A DNA stretch of 30,110 nucleotides from a virus (IMGVR_UViG_3300006805_000110:1-30110); one strand, 5' to 3'. Shown: positions 17,841-26,211, counted from the stretch's first letter. Notes: generated by a model not told the origin, from the sequence alone. Numbers and translations: made by a program.

Positions 17841-18532
17841 CCGGTCACGACATCAGTTGGGTTGGATAGAACGAAGACCGACGAGCCCACGGCCGAGCCC
17901 CCTTGGGCGACGTTGACCAGGTGCGCCAGCTTGGCACGCAGGCGCGTGGTGATCATCTCGAAGTCGATGTTGGCCTTGCGGGCGAACTGGTGGTTCTCCG
18001 AGCGGCTCTGCACCGCGGTGCGCAGCTCAAAGGACTCGGACACGTTGAGGGCAGCCTTGACGACCACCGCTTGGTTTGCCCCCATGCTCCGGGTCCCCGG
18101 GAGAATGAAAGAACTCTCGACGGCGGTGCCATAGGTGTCCACCAGCTCGTGGTAGGCCCGGATCACGTCGATGTCGGAATTGGGCAGCTCAGACATATCG
18201 AGGCCGATCTCCGCGCGCACCGCTTCGGGTGTCGCGGTGGTGGGCACGAAGACGCTGATCTGATAGTTCAGGCGCTGGGTGTGGAGATGACCATTATGGA
18301 CGAAGGCCAGTTCGACGAACCGGTTCTCGTAGCTGTTGCCGATCTCCAGCGCGTTGTGGACAGCCGGGATCGTGATCATCTCGGTGGTGGTGGTGGGTGC
18401 CAGAGTCGCCGAGACCAGTAGGGTCCCAGCGAAGCCCCGGACTTTGTAGGAGGCCGACGCAGGCACGACGAACTCACCGTCGACCAGATAGTCGAAGGTC
18501 ACAGAGACGTCTGCACCCGCATCAAACCACAT
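17837..18532 (-). CDS. Putative head-tail adaptor protein
   Basis: 231 residues. Residues 1-95 are beta-rich with an FAGTLLVSATL strand and resemble an immunoglobulin-like or barrel domain. Residues 105-231 are helical (PEAVRAEIGLDMSELP, VIRAYHELVDTYG). The helical half starts with a short domain and an AYHEL helix as in adaptor proteins that bind the portal ring. It is the first gene after the capsid block. I do not recognise the family with certainty; an unusual feature is the added N-terminal beta domain. Confidence 0.5.
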   Translation of the reverse strand: MWFDAGADVSVTFDYLVDGEFVVPASASYKVRGFAGTLLVSATLAPTTTTEMITIPAVHNALEIGNSYENRFVELAFVHNGHLHTQRLNYQISVFVPTTATPEAVRAEIGLDMSELPNSDIDVIRAYHELVDTYGTAVESSFILPGTRSMGANQAVVVKAALNVSESFELRTAVQSRSENHQFARKANIDFEMITTRLRAKLAHLVNVAQGGSAVGSSVFVLSNPTDVVTG

Positions 18533-18535
18533 GTC

Positions 18536-18886
18536 TTATGCTCCCTTGACCGGTTGGGTCTTCGGAGGCTGATCAGCTTTTTTCTCGACGGTTTCCACCG
18601 GCTTTTTATCGCCCAGTTCACCAGTGTCGAGAAGAAACTCTGCCTCAAAAGCTTCGACCGCCAGTTCCATTTTGCCGTCACATGCCGCCAGACATTCGAC
18701 AAACAGTGCATCAGTGGCTTCCTCTGTCAGGGGTTTCGACACAATCCGAACTTGGCCCAGGGCGAGGCGCGCGTCAAGGAAAGTCGACCACACGCAGACA
18801 GCGGGGCGGTTGAAGGGGATTTCAATGCCGGTGTTAACATCCATCAGCATGATGTCCGAGGTGGTTTCGACGAGCAGCTTGCTCAT
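18536..18886 (-). CDS. Hypothetical protein after the major capsid gene
   Basis: 116 residues from the ATG at 18886. No family was recognised. The first 75 residues look folded, with mixed strands and helices (LLVETTSDIMLMDV, LTEEATDALFVECLAA). The last 25 are Lys/Pro/Glu-rich and probably disordered. A longer frame from 18949 would start in the terminator and is rejected. The Shine-Dalgarno is weak (AAAGAAA). It stands between the capsid and adaptor genes and is probably a minor head or neck component. Confidence 0.7.
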   Translation of the reverse strand: MSKLLVETTSDIMLMDVNTGIEIPFNRPAVCVWSTFLDARLALGQVRIVSKPLTEEATDALFVECLAACDGKMELAVEAFEAEFLLDTGELGDKKPVETVEKKADQPPKTQPVKGA

Positions 18887-18910
18887 GGTTGTTTCTTTCG
18901 TTTGAGGATG

Positions 18911-18942
18911 AAAAAAGGCCCACCCACCGAAGTGAGTGGGCC
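18911..18942 (-). terminator. Rho-independent terminator with a UUCG tetraloop after the major capsid gene
   Basis: On the minus strand GGCCCACTCAC and GTGGGTGGGCC form an 11-bp stem with one G-U pair around TTCG (C-UUCG-G), followed by six T. It lies 27 bp after the capsid stop and before the small unknown gene, so it should reduce expression of the neck and tail genes relative to the capsid. Confidence 0.9.
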
Positions 18943-18969
18943 AGTCCAACAGGGAGGTAGAACGACCGC

Positions 18970-20148
18970 TTACGCGGTCGTGTCCAGAATACGGCGAGTG
19001 TCGCCGAAAGCAAGACGGAAACCCGAAACCTCGGTTTTCACGTAGGTGATCGACTGGTTCTTGATCGAGGTCTCGGACTCCGAGATCAGCGACCCGGTCT
19101 CGACCAGCTCCTCGAGGGTTTCAGCGCGGCTGAAGGCCATCAGGCGACCGGCGGGCATCGCGCTCGAGAGCACGAAGTTCACCGAGCGGTTCAAGATCGG
19201 CAGGTTGAAGTTGACGGTCGGAGCGCCAACGGCCTGCAGTTTCTCGGCAGTCGAGGTGTTGCTCGGCAGGGTCTGCGAGAACATGAACACCAGTTCGACG
19301 AACATATCGTAGTTGCCTGCGATCGTGTCAGCCGGAACGCCGTCCTTGGCCATCTTCATCAAGAACTTGGCCAAGGCCTTGTAGTTGCTCTGCAGAGCGT
19401 TGGCCGTGCCACCGTGCGAGGTAATGGCTTCCACAGCTGCAGCCGCGTTCAGACCGTCGCCGTTCACCAAGATCGAGGTGGCAGCGGCCACTTTGGAGAT
19501 CTCGAGTTCGCGGGCCACGCGGGCTGCATACGGGGTCAGGATGTCGAGCGAGTTCCGACGGTTGAACTCGTAAGACGTCCGGTAAGCCGAACCGTGCTTA
19601 TACATCTTGACCGCTTGTTCCGACGTGCGGATCGAGCGAACCGGGATGTTGGCAAGCTCGGCGATCGTGAAGGTGCCACGGTCGTTCGAGTCGTCCAGCA
19701 CGACAGTCGACAGCAGTTCGTTGCCCGAGATCTGGCGCGACTGCGACAGCATCGGTGCGACGGACTCGAGCTGGTCCTGACGGTTCTTCCAGGTGATCAT
19801 GTCCTCGATCACTTGCGGGAACATGGCGCGGGTGCCCGGGAAGGTTTGGAAGCTCTCCGAGGAGGCCTGCAGCAGGATCCCTTGTTCGAAGTCGGAGCGC
19901 GACGGCAGGTTCAGCGCAGCCACAACCGCTTCGTAGCCGTTGAAGCCTTGCTGGCGGTGAACCTCGGCGCTGGCGCCCAGTTTCACGTCGACGCCGAGGA
20001 TCATGAAATCCTTGATGCCGAGGCCGTATTCTTTTGCACTGCGCGCGATGCGCAAGCCCGCTTCCACGGACTCGCTCGTGTTGGTGGATTTCAGCCCCGC
20101 GATCATGTCTTCGACAGGGATCCGCTTCAGGTCGAGAAGGTCTTTCAT
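18970..20148 (-). CDS. Major capsid protein (HK97-fold type)
   Basis: 392 residues, in the right place after protease/scaffold and decoration genes and with a strong terminator behind it. Residues 1-100 are helical and charged and may be the part the protease removes. The middle has features of HK97-type capsid proteins, for example a spine helix-like segment around ARVARELEISKVAAATSILVNG, and the C-terminal strands end in VSGFRLAFGDTRRILDTTA. The Shine-Dalgarno is AGGGGA. I infer the fold from context and pattern; no one motif is decisive. Confidence 0.85.
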   Translation of the reverse strand: MKDLLDLKRIPVEDMIAGLKSTNTSESVEAGLRIARSAKEYGLGIKDFMILGVDVKLGASAEVHRQQGFNGYEAVVAALNLPSRSDFEQGILLQASSESFQTFPGTRAMFPQVIEDMITWKNRQDQLESVAPMLSQSRQISGNELLSTVVLDDSNDRGTFTIAELANIPVRSIRTSEQAVKMYKHGSAYRTSYEFNRRNSLDILTPYAARVARELEISKVAAATSILVNGDGLNAAAAVEAITSHGGTANALQSNYKALAKFLMKMAKDGVPADTIAGNYDMFVELVFMFSQTLPSNTSTAEKLQAVGAPTVNFNLPILNRSVNFVLSSAMPAGRLMAFSRAETLEELVETGSLISESETSIKNQSITYVKTEVSGFRLAFGDTRRILDTTA

Positions 20149-20158
20149 TTGGGTCCCC

Positions 20159-20578
20159 TTACAGGATCAGAGTTTCGATGGTCGTGCCGTTCACGGCAAC
20201 GGCCACGCAACGGGCGTGCGATTTGATCAGGCTGGCATCACCAACCAGTGCCGCGCGGACTTCACCGCTGCCTGCGCCGCAGATCTGTTGACCCACGGTC
20301 ACGGCCGGTGCGCCGGCTGCGCGGGTGAAGTTGGTGCCGCCCTTGGTGGCGACAGCGCCGACCTTGACGCCTTCGATGGTGCGATCTTCGAAGGTGTCCA
20401 ACCAGCCGATGATGACATCGCCATCAGCAGCAAGTTTCACGGTGCGGGCCGCGGTGGTGTCGATCGACACAGCCTTGCCGACATCCGCCGCAACAATGGC
20501 TGCTGCGAGGTTGAACGTGTATTCGAAATCGTTGTGGATCATACCCCGGAGGGATACACCTTGACCGATTGCTGGCAT
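20159..20578 (-). CDS. Capsid decoration (cement) protein
   Basis: 139 residues, beta-rich, with the compact barrel-like pattern of DUF2190-type head decoration proteins: an ADVGKAVSIDT strand, a DGDVIIGWLDTFED segment and VKVGAVATKG. It lies between protease/scaffold and capsid genes, the lambda D position. Such proteins bind the expanded shell and stabilise packed DNA. The Shine-Dalgarno AGGAG lies 8 bases before the ATG. The next gene starts 10 bp later, so it is co-translated with the capsid gene. Confidence 0.75.
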   Translation of the reverse strand: MPAIGQGVSLRGMIHNDFEYTFNLAAAIVAADVGKAVSIDTTAARTVKLAADGDVIIGWLDTFEDRTIEGVKVGAVATKGGTNFTRAAGAPAVTVGQQICGAGSGEVRAALVGDASLIKSHARCVAVAVNGTTIETLIL

Positions 20579-20591
20579 AACCTAGCTCCTT

Positions 20592-21632
20592 TTACTTGGG
20601 TGATTTGAAGGCGCTGGTAGCTTTCAGCGCGGTGAGTTGGGTGGCGTCGGTGATGGCGGAGGCGGACAGGCCACCCACCGGCAACTCGACAACGATCGGG
20701 GCCTTTGCGGTCGCCAGTTGGGTCTTCAGATCCTCAGCTTCAGCCGCCTTGGCATCCAACTGGGTCTGCAGTTCAGCCGACGCAGCCAGGGCCACTTCCA
20801 GAGCATCAGGCTCTTTCGGCACGAGGGCGGCGACGGACGCGGTCAAGGCCGTGATCTGTGAGGTCAAACCCTCGAGGGCTGCTTGCGTTTCCGGGTCAAT
20901 GGGCATCTTGATCTCTTCCTTTTGAGGAGCTTCTTGGGGTTCGAACGACAGGAAAGTAGCACCCAGGGGAACCCCACTTGCCACCAACCGCTCCTGCACG
21001 GGGGTAGTCGCCTTCTGCTTGCTGTGGATCTTCGCGTTGGTGATCGCACCACGCGAAACCAGAGACAGCTCAGACCAGTAATCGACGCCATCGAGGACAG
21101 CATGGACACCATCGAGACCGAGGATGTGGCCCTCGGGGCAGGTCCGGTCGTAGATGGCGGTGTAATCCGCCTCCGGGCCGATGTAGTCATAGCCGCAGGC
21201 GGAGCAGAGGATATGCTCGTGCATCATGCCGACGGAAACCTCGTCGACCACGCCGTTGTTGATCTTCTGGATCATATCGGCTTCGGTCTTCGGCAGGTAG
21301 AAGTTGACCCGCAGTTCCGAGTGGCCGTCGGAGGTGTTGCCGACATCGCCCTGGAAGACCTTACCGAGGGGGACGGTATCGGTGTTATGGTTCCAGTGGA
21401 TCGGAACGGCCTGAGACGCCCCATTGAGCATCTCCGCCATCTTCACCAGAGAGGCCCGGGTGATCACGCCGCCATTGTGCAGGGTGCCGCGTTTGACGAT
21501 CGGGCGGGTGTTCGCCGCCGTCGCGCTGAACACGACGATGTCCTCGGCGCGGAGCTCGACGCCCGCGACGGTTGCGATCTGGGCTAGCATGGCCTCAGTC
21601 ACAACGACATTTTTGGTGTTATCAACGGGCAT
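20592..21632 (-). CDS. Prohead protease fused to a scaffold domain
   Basis: 346 residues. Residues 1-200 have an HK97-type prohead serine protease pattern: a catalytic His candidate at 79 or 82 (PIHWNHN), the Ser at 133 (VVDEVSVGMM), and the ELSLVSRGA motif at 188-196. A likely zinc knuckle (C143/C146 and C165/H169) is inserted between them. Residues 245-310 are an Ala/Glu/Gln-rich helix, probably a coiled coil, that would act as the scaffold for capsid assembly, with a Ser/Ala-rich end. The ATG has AGGAG 6 bases upstream. The fusion resembles phages in which the scaffold is also made from an internal in-frame start; here M243 is a candidate (20904-20906). In the mature head the scaffold should be cut away. 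Confidence 0.82.
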   Translation of the reverse strand: MPVDNTKNVVVTEAMLAQIATVAGVELRAEDIVVFSATAANTRPIVKRGTLHNGGVITRASLVKMAEMLNGASQAVPIHWNHNTDTVPLGKVFQGDVGNTSDGHSELRVNFYLPKTEADMIQKINNGVVDEVSVGMMHEHILCSACGYDYIGPEADYTAIYDRTCPEGHILGLDGVHAVLDGVDYWSELSLVSRGAITNAKIHSKQKATTPVQERLVASGVPLGATFLSFEPQEAPQKEEIKMPIDPETQAALEGLTSQITALTASVAALVPKEPDALEVALAASAELQTQLDAKAAEAEDLKTQLATAKAPIVVELPVGGLSASAITDATQLTALKATSAFKSPK

Positions 21633-21687
21633 AGATCACTCCTGATTGCAGCAGTGATACGTTGGGGCCGACGGGAGCTTCAACGGT

Positions 21688-23178
21688 TCATTTTGGTTTA
21701 GTCGGTGTTTTCTTCACGGCGTTGCCCCCGGCGGCCTTGCCGCCCGGTGCCGCGAGAGACCGGCCGAGGGGGTCGGTGTTCGGGGAAACGTCGGTCGGAT
21801 TGGGGTCGGGCGTAGCCGAGGCCGTCATGAAACCGGTGCCCGAGAGGATCGGCGACTCATCCGGGCGGATCCGGCCATACATCTCGAGGTGATATTCGTC
21901 GTCCGAGATGATGCCATCGGAGAGGTCCTGGCGCAGACGAGAGGACTTCAGCAGCAGCTGCGGCTCGAGCTCGAGGGCGGAGCGCATCTCCGCCGGCTGG
22001 AACCGGCACTCGACGCTGGATTGATCAAAGCCTGGGCGCAGGCGCAGCGCCATGGTCAGCATCTGGGACCAGATGTCGCCGACGGGCTCATTGATTTCCT
22101 CGGCGCTCATCGCGAACAGCCGCGCCTCGACCGATGCCGTGTTCACACCGCTCTCGCCACGCCCCAGGATGGTCGACATCGCGCGCAAACCGGCTTGGTT
22201 CTGTGCGTTCAGGGTGCTGATGATGTTCTCGACGTTCATGCTGGCGCCGGGAGACTTGTCGTTGAGGATGCTGACCTCGACAGAGTCGGTGTGCACGAAA
22301 GCCTGATCGGCGCGCAGATCGGACAGCGTCCCGGAGATAGCTTGGATCTGCGTGGCCACCCAGGTGTTCAGCTGAGCTGCGTCTTCGCGCACAGTCGCTG
22401 GTGCATTTTTGCGCAGAACTTCTTCCATCACCGTGGCCTCAATCCGTGGGAAGCCCGTGAAGCGCATGATGCGGTAGAGATCGTTGATCACCTGCTGGCG
22501 CGCGGCCACGGTGTTGATCGCCGAGACGAAGGCCGAGGTGGTGTAAATGCTCGTGGGGTCGCGCCGGTAGAAGGTCACGAAGTAGGAGGCGATGTCGAGC
22601 GGGATCTTCACATCGGAGCCCACAGGCTTCTGCGTGGGCTTGTAGCTGCCAGAGATCTTCTCGTTCCACTCGAGGGTGGCGGCGTCGGACAAGCGGACGG
22701 ACACCGGGGTCTGGGTCTTGTCAAAGATCAGCTCGGCCGCCAGCGTGCCACGCAGCAGCACCATGTAGCGCATGTTCTCACAGATCGAGCGCAGCGAGGG
22801 CTGCAGCTGGAACCCGGTGCTGTAATCGTAGCGCGTGACGATCGCATTGATGATCTGGTTCAGCTCGAGCTGACCCTTGCGATCAATCAGCCCGTTGGCA
22901 TCTTTCACCAGGAAGACCGGCGCGGTGTTGGCCACCGAAAGGTAGGCGCTGACAGCGGCCGAGACGTCCGGGTCATGGACGAAAAGCGACTTCATCAGGG
23001 TGCGGGAGTCACTGGCCTGCCGGGTGGAGAAGATGTCCGACAGGTGATCCTTGAACCCCGGAAGGGTCAGCACGTTCTCCGGGTTTTGCCGCTGAAAAGT
23101 CGGTGTTTGCGCTACGCCAGCGGGGGTAAAGCGCTTGGGCAGGATGACTTTTAGGAGCGAGTTGATCTTCGAAGCCAT
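21688..23178 (-). CDS. Portal protein
   Basis: 496 residues, of usual portal length. It forms the dodecameric ring at one capsid vertex through which DNA is packaged. Helical stretches (e.g. PDVSAAVSAYLSVANTAPVFLV and ENIISTLNAQNQAGLRAMST) and the central strands (YFVTFYRRDPTSIYTTSAF) fit HK97- and lambda-type portals. The last 65 residues are Pro/Asn/Thr/Lys-rich and probably flexible. AGGA lies 8 bases before the ATG. It follows the terminase gene after 61 bp and precedes the protease gene, the standard order. Confidence 0.85.
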   Translation of the reverse strand: MASKINSLLKVILPKRFTPAGVAQTPTFQRQNPENVLTLPGFKDHLSDIFSTRQASDSRTLMKSLFVHDPDVSAAVSAYLSVANTAPVFLVKDANGLIDRKGQLELNQIINAIVTRYDYSTGFQLQPSLRSICENMRYMVLLRGTLAAELIFDKTQTPVSVRLSDAATLEWNEKISGSYKPTQKPVGSDVKIPLDIASYFVTFYRRDPTSIYTTSAFVSAINTVAARQQVINDLYRIMRFTGFPRIEATVMEEVLRKNAPATVREDAAQLNTWVATQIQAISGTLSDLRADQAFVHTDSVEVSILNDKSPGASMNVENIISTLNAQNQAGLRAMSTILGRGESGVNTASVEARLFAMSAEEINEPVGDIWSQMLTMALRLRPGFDQSSVECRFQPAEMRSALELEPQLLLKSSRLRQDLSDGIISDDEYHLEMYGRIRPDESPILSGTGFMTASATPDPNPTDVSPNTDPLGRSLAAPGGKAAGGNAVKKTPTKPK

Positions 23179-23239
23179 GAGTTGATCCTGATAGAGTTCA
23201 GGGACCTATAGCAGAGGGGCTAGACAAACTCCAAAGTTT

Positions 23240-26158
23240 TCATTTCCTATTTGCCCCGAGCAGGCTCGGCTGGTGGGTAGAGGGGGCCACCCCCACGACG
23301 CAGACCGCCGAACGAGGGTCCACCTCCTCCATCTGAAGCTCGGAGAACTTCAGCGATACCAGGAGGAAAGCCAAGGCGTGGAAGTAATGGTCCACCCCGG
23401 TCAGCTTGACCCAGGTCGCCGGCTGCTCGGGCTGTTCATCGCGCACCATGTCCTTCAGATGCTCGGTGATCAGCAGCTCCTGATCGCCATAGCCGGAGAA
23501 CTGGATCTGGTGCAGGCGCACGACCTTGGCAACGAGGTCCAACATCGCGGTGCGGTTGGCCTGCCCATAGGTCTCCATGAAGTTGACCTCTTTGGTCCCC
23601 CGGTATTCCACTGGCAGGATCCGGCCCTTCGACTGCTCGAAGAGGGCATTGGCGGTCGGGGTGTAGGGATGGCGGTCAACCGCGCCGCCAATCACGTTGT
23701 AGGTGTCAAGGATGACCTGAACGGTCTCCGCGAGGGCCTCGACGGGCACGGCCAGGAACTGGACAACCCGCATCCGGTTGGTGACGGTGCCTTGCCCGAC
23801 GATGACGTGGCAGATCAGGCCCATGTCGATGCCGAGCCATGTCGGCGCGCGGGCATCGACCGGCGGCACGGACTGGGAGCCGGTGAAGCACAGCTTGATG
23901 TCGGCATCGTTCAGGCGGGCGTTGGCATCGGTGTAGGGGCGGCCAAGCACAGTGTTGTGCCAGCCGCGGATGAAGCCAAGATTGGAATACTCCAACATTT
24001 GGGTGATGATATACTGGACTGACAAACGGTCGGTCGAGCAGGGATCGACCTTGTAACCCCGGTGGTTGGTGCGCCCGGGGTATTTGGCCACCCACTGGCG
24101 GTTATCCACGTCGCCCAGCTCGAGCGCGCGGCGGCACTTGACGCAGCAGAAATATCCACTGGCCAGGTCGACGGCGGGCGCGTCGAGGTGGGTTTGCTTC
24201 AGCTCCATCAGCGGGGTGTCAGCGGACAGCCCGGGGATGATCACCGACTTGTCCGAGAAAGTCGGGGCCTGCCAGTGGCCGCACTTCGGGCAGCGGCAGA
24301 GGTATTCGTGCTGATCGGACCCCTGATAGCCCGCGTCGATCCCGAAGCCGACGAAGGTCGGTGTCGAAAACTTCTGCTTGACCTTGTAATCGGAGTTCTG
24401 GAGGCGCGACGAGAACAGGGCCAGCATCTTCTGGTCGGTGAGATCCACCTCGTCGTTGAAGACGAAGTCGGCGGCGATCGAGGTCGCATCGCCCTCCTTG
24501 GCGCCGGTCACGTAAAGGAACGAGGAACCGATCTGGATCATGTCCTTACGGCGCACCGGCTTGTCATTCGATGTGGAGTCGAGGTTGAAGACCTTTTCGT
24601 CCTTGACGAGGGGCATGATCCGGCTGGAGGCCATCCGCTCAAACATCGGATCGGTGGGCAGGGTGAAGATCAGCGATGTGCCACGCAGGCGCGTGACAAT
24701 CGCTAGGGATTTTCGGATCTGGATCTCAGAATTATGGGTAGGGATCATTCCGCGACCAGCGAGGAACAGATGGCTCGGACTCTCGACGTTGATACAACGG
24801 ACAGGCACGCTAAGCGTGGGTGTCACCGAGACGATCCGGCGGCGCAGGGTCTCCCCAGGGCGACTGTTCTCCCGCAGGGGAAGCCGGTTCAGTTTGCGAG
24901 GTAGCTTGAAAAGGGTGTGTTCTGCATAGGCAGCGCAGCTCACCTCAGCAATCATTTTCTGAGAGTTGATTACATGCCCACTCTTGAGCGTGCCGAAGGC
25001 AGGTTTGCGCCAACGGGTGCGAGACTTCAGCCCGAGAGAATGGAAGAGTTGCTCGACCGCAGAAACAAGTTGGGGGTTCGTGTTGTAGAAGGAGACCCGC
25101 CCAGATTTCGTGATCGACCCATCGGTGTCCAGTAGGCCTTGCAGAACCTCGAGCCGTGCTTGGGTCGATGCCAGCAGATAGATCTCTGGTAAGTGTTTGT
25201 TCTTCAAGACCCCGAGCTCGGTCAGCCGACGGTGCATGGTGTCCAGAGGGGTGGATACATCCCGGGGGGTCTGTTTATGGTAGAAGGCCCCCTCTTGTTT
25301 CACACACTCCGAACAGCGGTTCCACTCTCCATAGGTTCCAACGACGCCCTTGTCGTGACCTCGGGGACAAAGGTTCTTGTCCCGTGCGGGGTTGACCGAG
25401 AAGCTATGGTTCGGCCCGATTTGCGTCTTCAACTCGCATACCAGACCACGTTCGGTCAGGATCTGTTGCAATACGAAGCTATCGTCTTCATGGGCGGTCA
25501 AGGTGGGGTGATGAGAGGATCCATCCCCCAACCATAGGCCAAGAAAATAGGGATCCACTGGCAAGTTCGTGTCGGTGCCTGAGAGAGGTTGCGTATTAGG
25601 GATCGCAAAAAGATTTCTCGTGGGGTGGGTTATGTTTGCCAAGGTTTGTGTTGTGAGGATCCCCTCCCGCTTATAGTCCGAGGAGATTGGAACCCGACCT
25701 GAGTGCGGGTAAAGTCCCTGCTCATTGAAGGCCTTATCACACTGGACGAACCAGCGGTGCTGAGCATCGGCCACGATCTTCTCGCCCGTGTCGAACTCAA
25801 CGACATAGCAGGAGTGATCGAGATAGATGGGGGAGACCCAGAGGACCTTGGTAGGCTGTCCGAGTTCGGTGTAAACCGTGTCGCCTGGGAGAAGTTCCCC
25901 CATGGTGGTCCAGCCGGTGGGGGTGATGACCGGCGTGTCCAGGGCAAGAGCCAGACCGACCTGGGAGGGTTTCACCACATCGAGGTTGGGGTGCATGTCG
26001 TCGGCAATCGCCTTCTGGAACGGGTAGCGCTTGAAATCGAAGGGTTTGCCGCGCAGGGAGGTGTTCGCGCAGATCCAGTCCCCCATCGACATGTCGCTGG
26101 AGTCGACAGCGAAGCGATTGTCGATGCGCCGAACCAGTTCTTGGACGAAATCATTCAT
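23240..26158 (-). CDS. terL: Terminase large subunit (GpA-type) with in-frame intein
   Basis: 972-residue precursor; about 565 after splicing. It is the DNA-packaging motor and nuclease. Numbering from the ATG at 26158: the ATP-binding loop KPSQVGL (63-69) continues after the intein as SEIQ (from 477); Walker B is FVFNDE (D569/E570). Zinc-binding cysteines lie in CRCPKC (621-626) and CCVKC (671-675), as in lambda gpA relatives (COG5525). The nuclease acid candidates are D778 (WLGIDMG), D828 (AVDRHPYT) and D923 (VDHYFHALAF). The ATG has AGGAG upstream and lies downstream of a 17-bp-spaced promoter. A GTG start 23 codons earlier (26227) lies upstream of that promoter and has no Shine-Dalgarno. 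It starts the structural operon. Confidence 0.92.
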   Translation of the reverse strand: MNDFVQELVRRIDNRFAVDSSDMSMGDWICANTSLRGKPFDFKRYPFQKAIADDMHPNLDVVKPSQVGLALALDTPVITPTGWTTMGELLPGDTVYTELGQPTKVLWVSPIYLDHSCYVVEFDTGEKIVADAQHRWFVQCDKAFNEQGLYPHSGRVPISSDYKREGILTTQTLANITHPTRNLFAIPNTQPLSGTDTNLPVDPYFLGLWLGDGSSHHPTLTAHEDDSFVLQQILTERGLVCELKTQIGPNHSFSVNPARDKNLCPRGHDKGVVGTYGEWNRCSECVKQEGAFYHKQTPRDVSTPLDTMHRRLTELGVLKNKHLPEIYLLASTQARLEVLQGLLDTDGSITKSGRVSFYNTNPQLVSAVEQLFHSLGLKSRTRWRKPAFGTLKSGHVINSQKMIAEVSCAAYAEHTLFKLPRKLNRLPLRENSRPGETLRRRIVSVTPTLSVPVRCINVESPSHLFLAGRGMIPTHNSEIQIRKSLAIVTRLRGTSLIFTLPTDPMFERMASSRIMPLVKDEKVFNLDSTSNDKPVRRKDMIQIGSSFLYVTGAKEGDATSIAADFVFNDEVDLTDQKMLALFSSRLQNSDYKVKQKFSTPTFVGFGIDAGYQGSDQHEYLCRCPKCGHWQAPTFSDKSVIIPGLSADTPLMELKQTHLDAPAVDLASGYFCCVKCRRALELGDVDNRQWVAKYPGRTNHRGYKVDPCSTDRLSVQYIITQMLEYSNLGFIRGWHNTVLGRPYTDANARLNDADIKLCFTGSQSVPPVDARAPTWLGIDMGLICHVIVGQGTVTNRMRVVQFLAVPVEALAETVQVILDTYNVIGGAVDRHPYTPTANALFEQSKGRILPVEYRGTKEVNFMETYGQANRTAMLDLVAKVVRLHQIQFSGYGDQELLITEHLKDMVRDEQPEQPATWVKLTGVDHYFHALAFLLVSLKFSELQMEEVDPRSAVCVVGVAPSTHQPSLLGANRK
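24731..25951 (-). mobile_element. Intein (class 3 signature) with LAGLIDADG homing endonuclease in the terminase P-loop
   Basis: 407 residues (70-476 of the precursor). It opens ALALDTPVITPTGW, so position 1 is Ala instead of Cys or Ser, and ends in PTHN before Ser+1. Block B has Trp136 (ADAQHRWF), block F has Cys455 (VRCINVESPSHLFLAG) and block G has Thr474. This W-C-T set plus a non-nucleophilic first residue defines class 3 inteins, which use the block F Cys for the first step. Two LAGLIDADG motifs (FLGLWLGDG with D212, LQGLLDTDG with D346) look intact, so the nuclease may be active. A zinc-finger-like C-x3-H-x13-C-x2-C insert lies between them. The extein junction KPSQVGL/SEIQ matches terminase P-loops once the intein is removed. 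Confidence 0.93.
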
Positions 26159-26182
26159 GGGGGTCAGGTCTCCTATATCGGG

Positions 26183-26211
26183 GGTATACCTTGGGGTTTT
26201 GAAAAAATCAA
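26183..26211 (-). promoter_or_regulatory. Promoter for the terminase / head-tail operon
   Basis: On the minus strand TTGATT (26211-26206) and TATACC (26188-26183) are 17 bp apart, each 4/6 to the sigma-70 consensus, with a start expected near 26176. This is 18 bp before the terminase ATG at 26158. It argues against the upstream GTG start. The promoter region is divergent from the plus-strand genes. Confidence 0.55.

Noticed and set aside
23250-23275. CCGAGC/GCTCGG hairpin near the end of the terminase gene as a terminator
   Set aside because: It lies inside the coding region and has no T tract after it.
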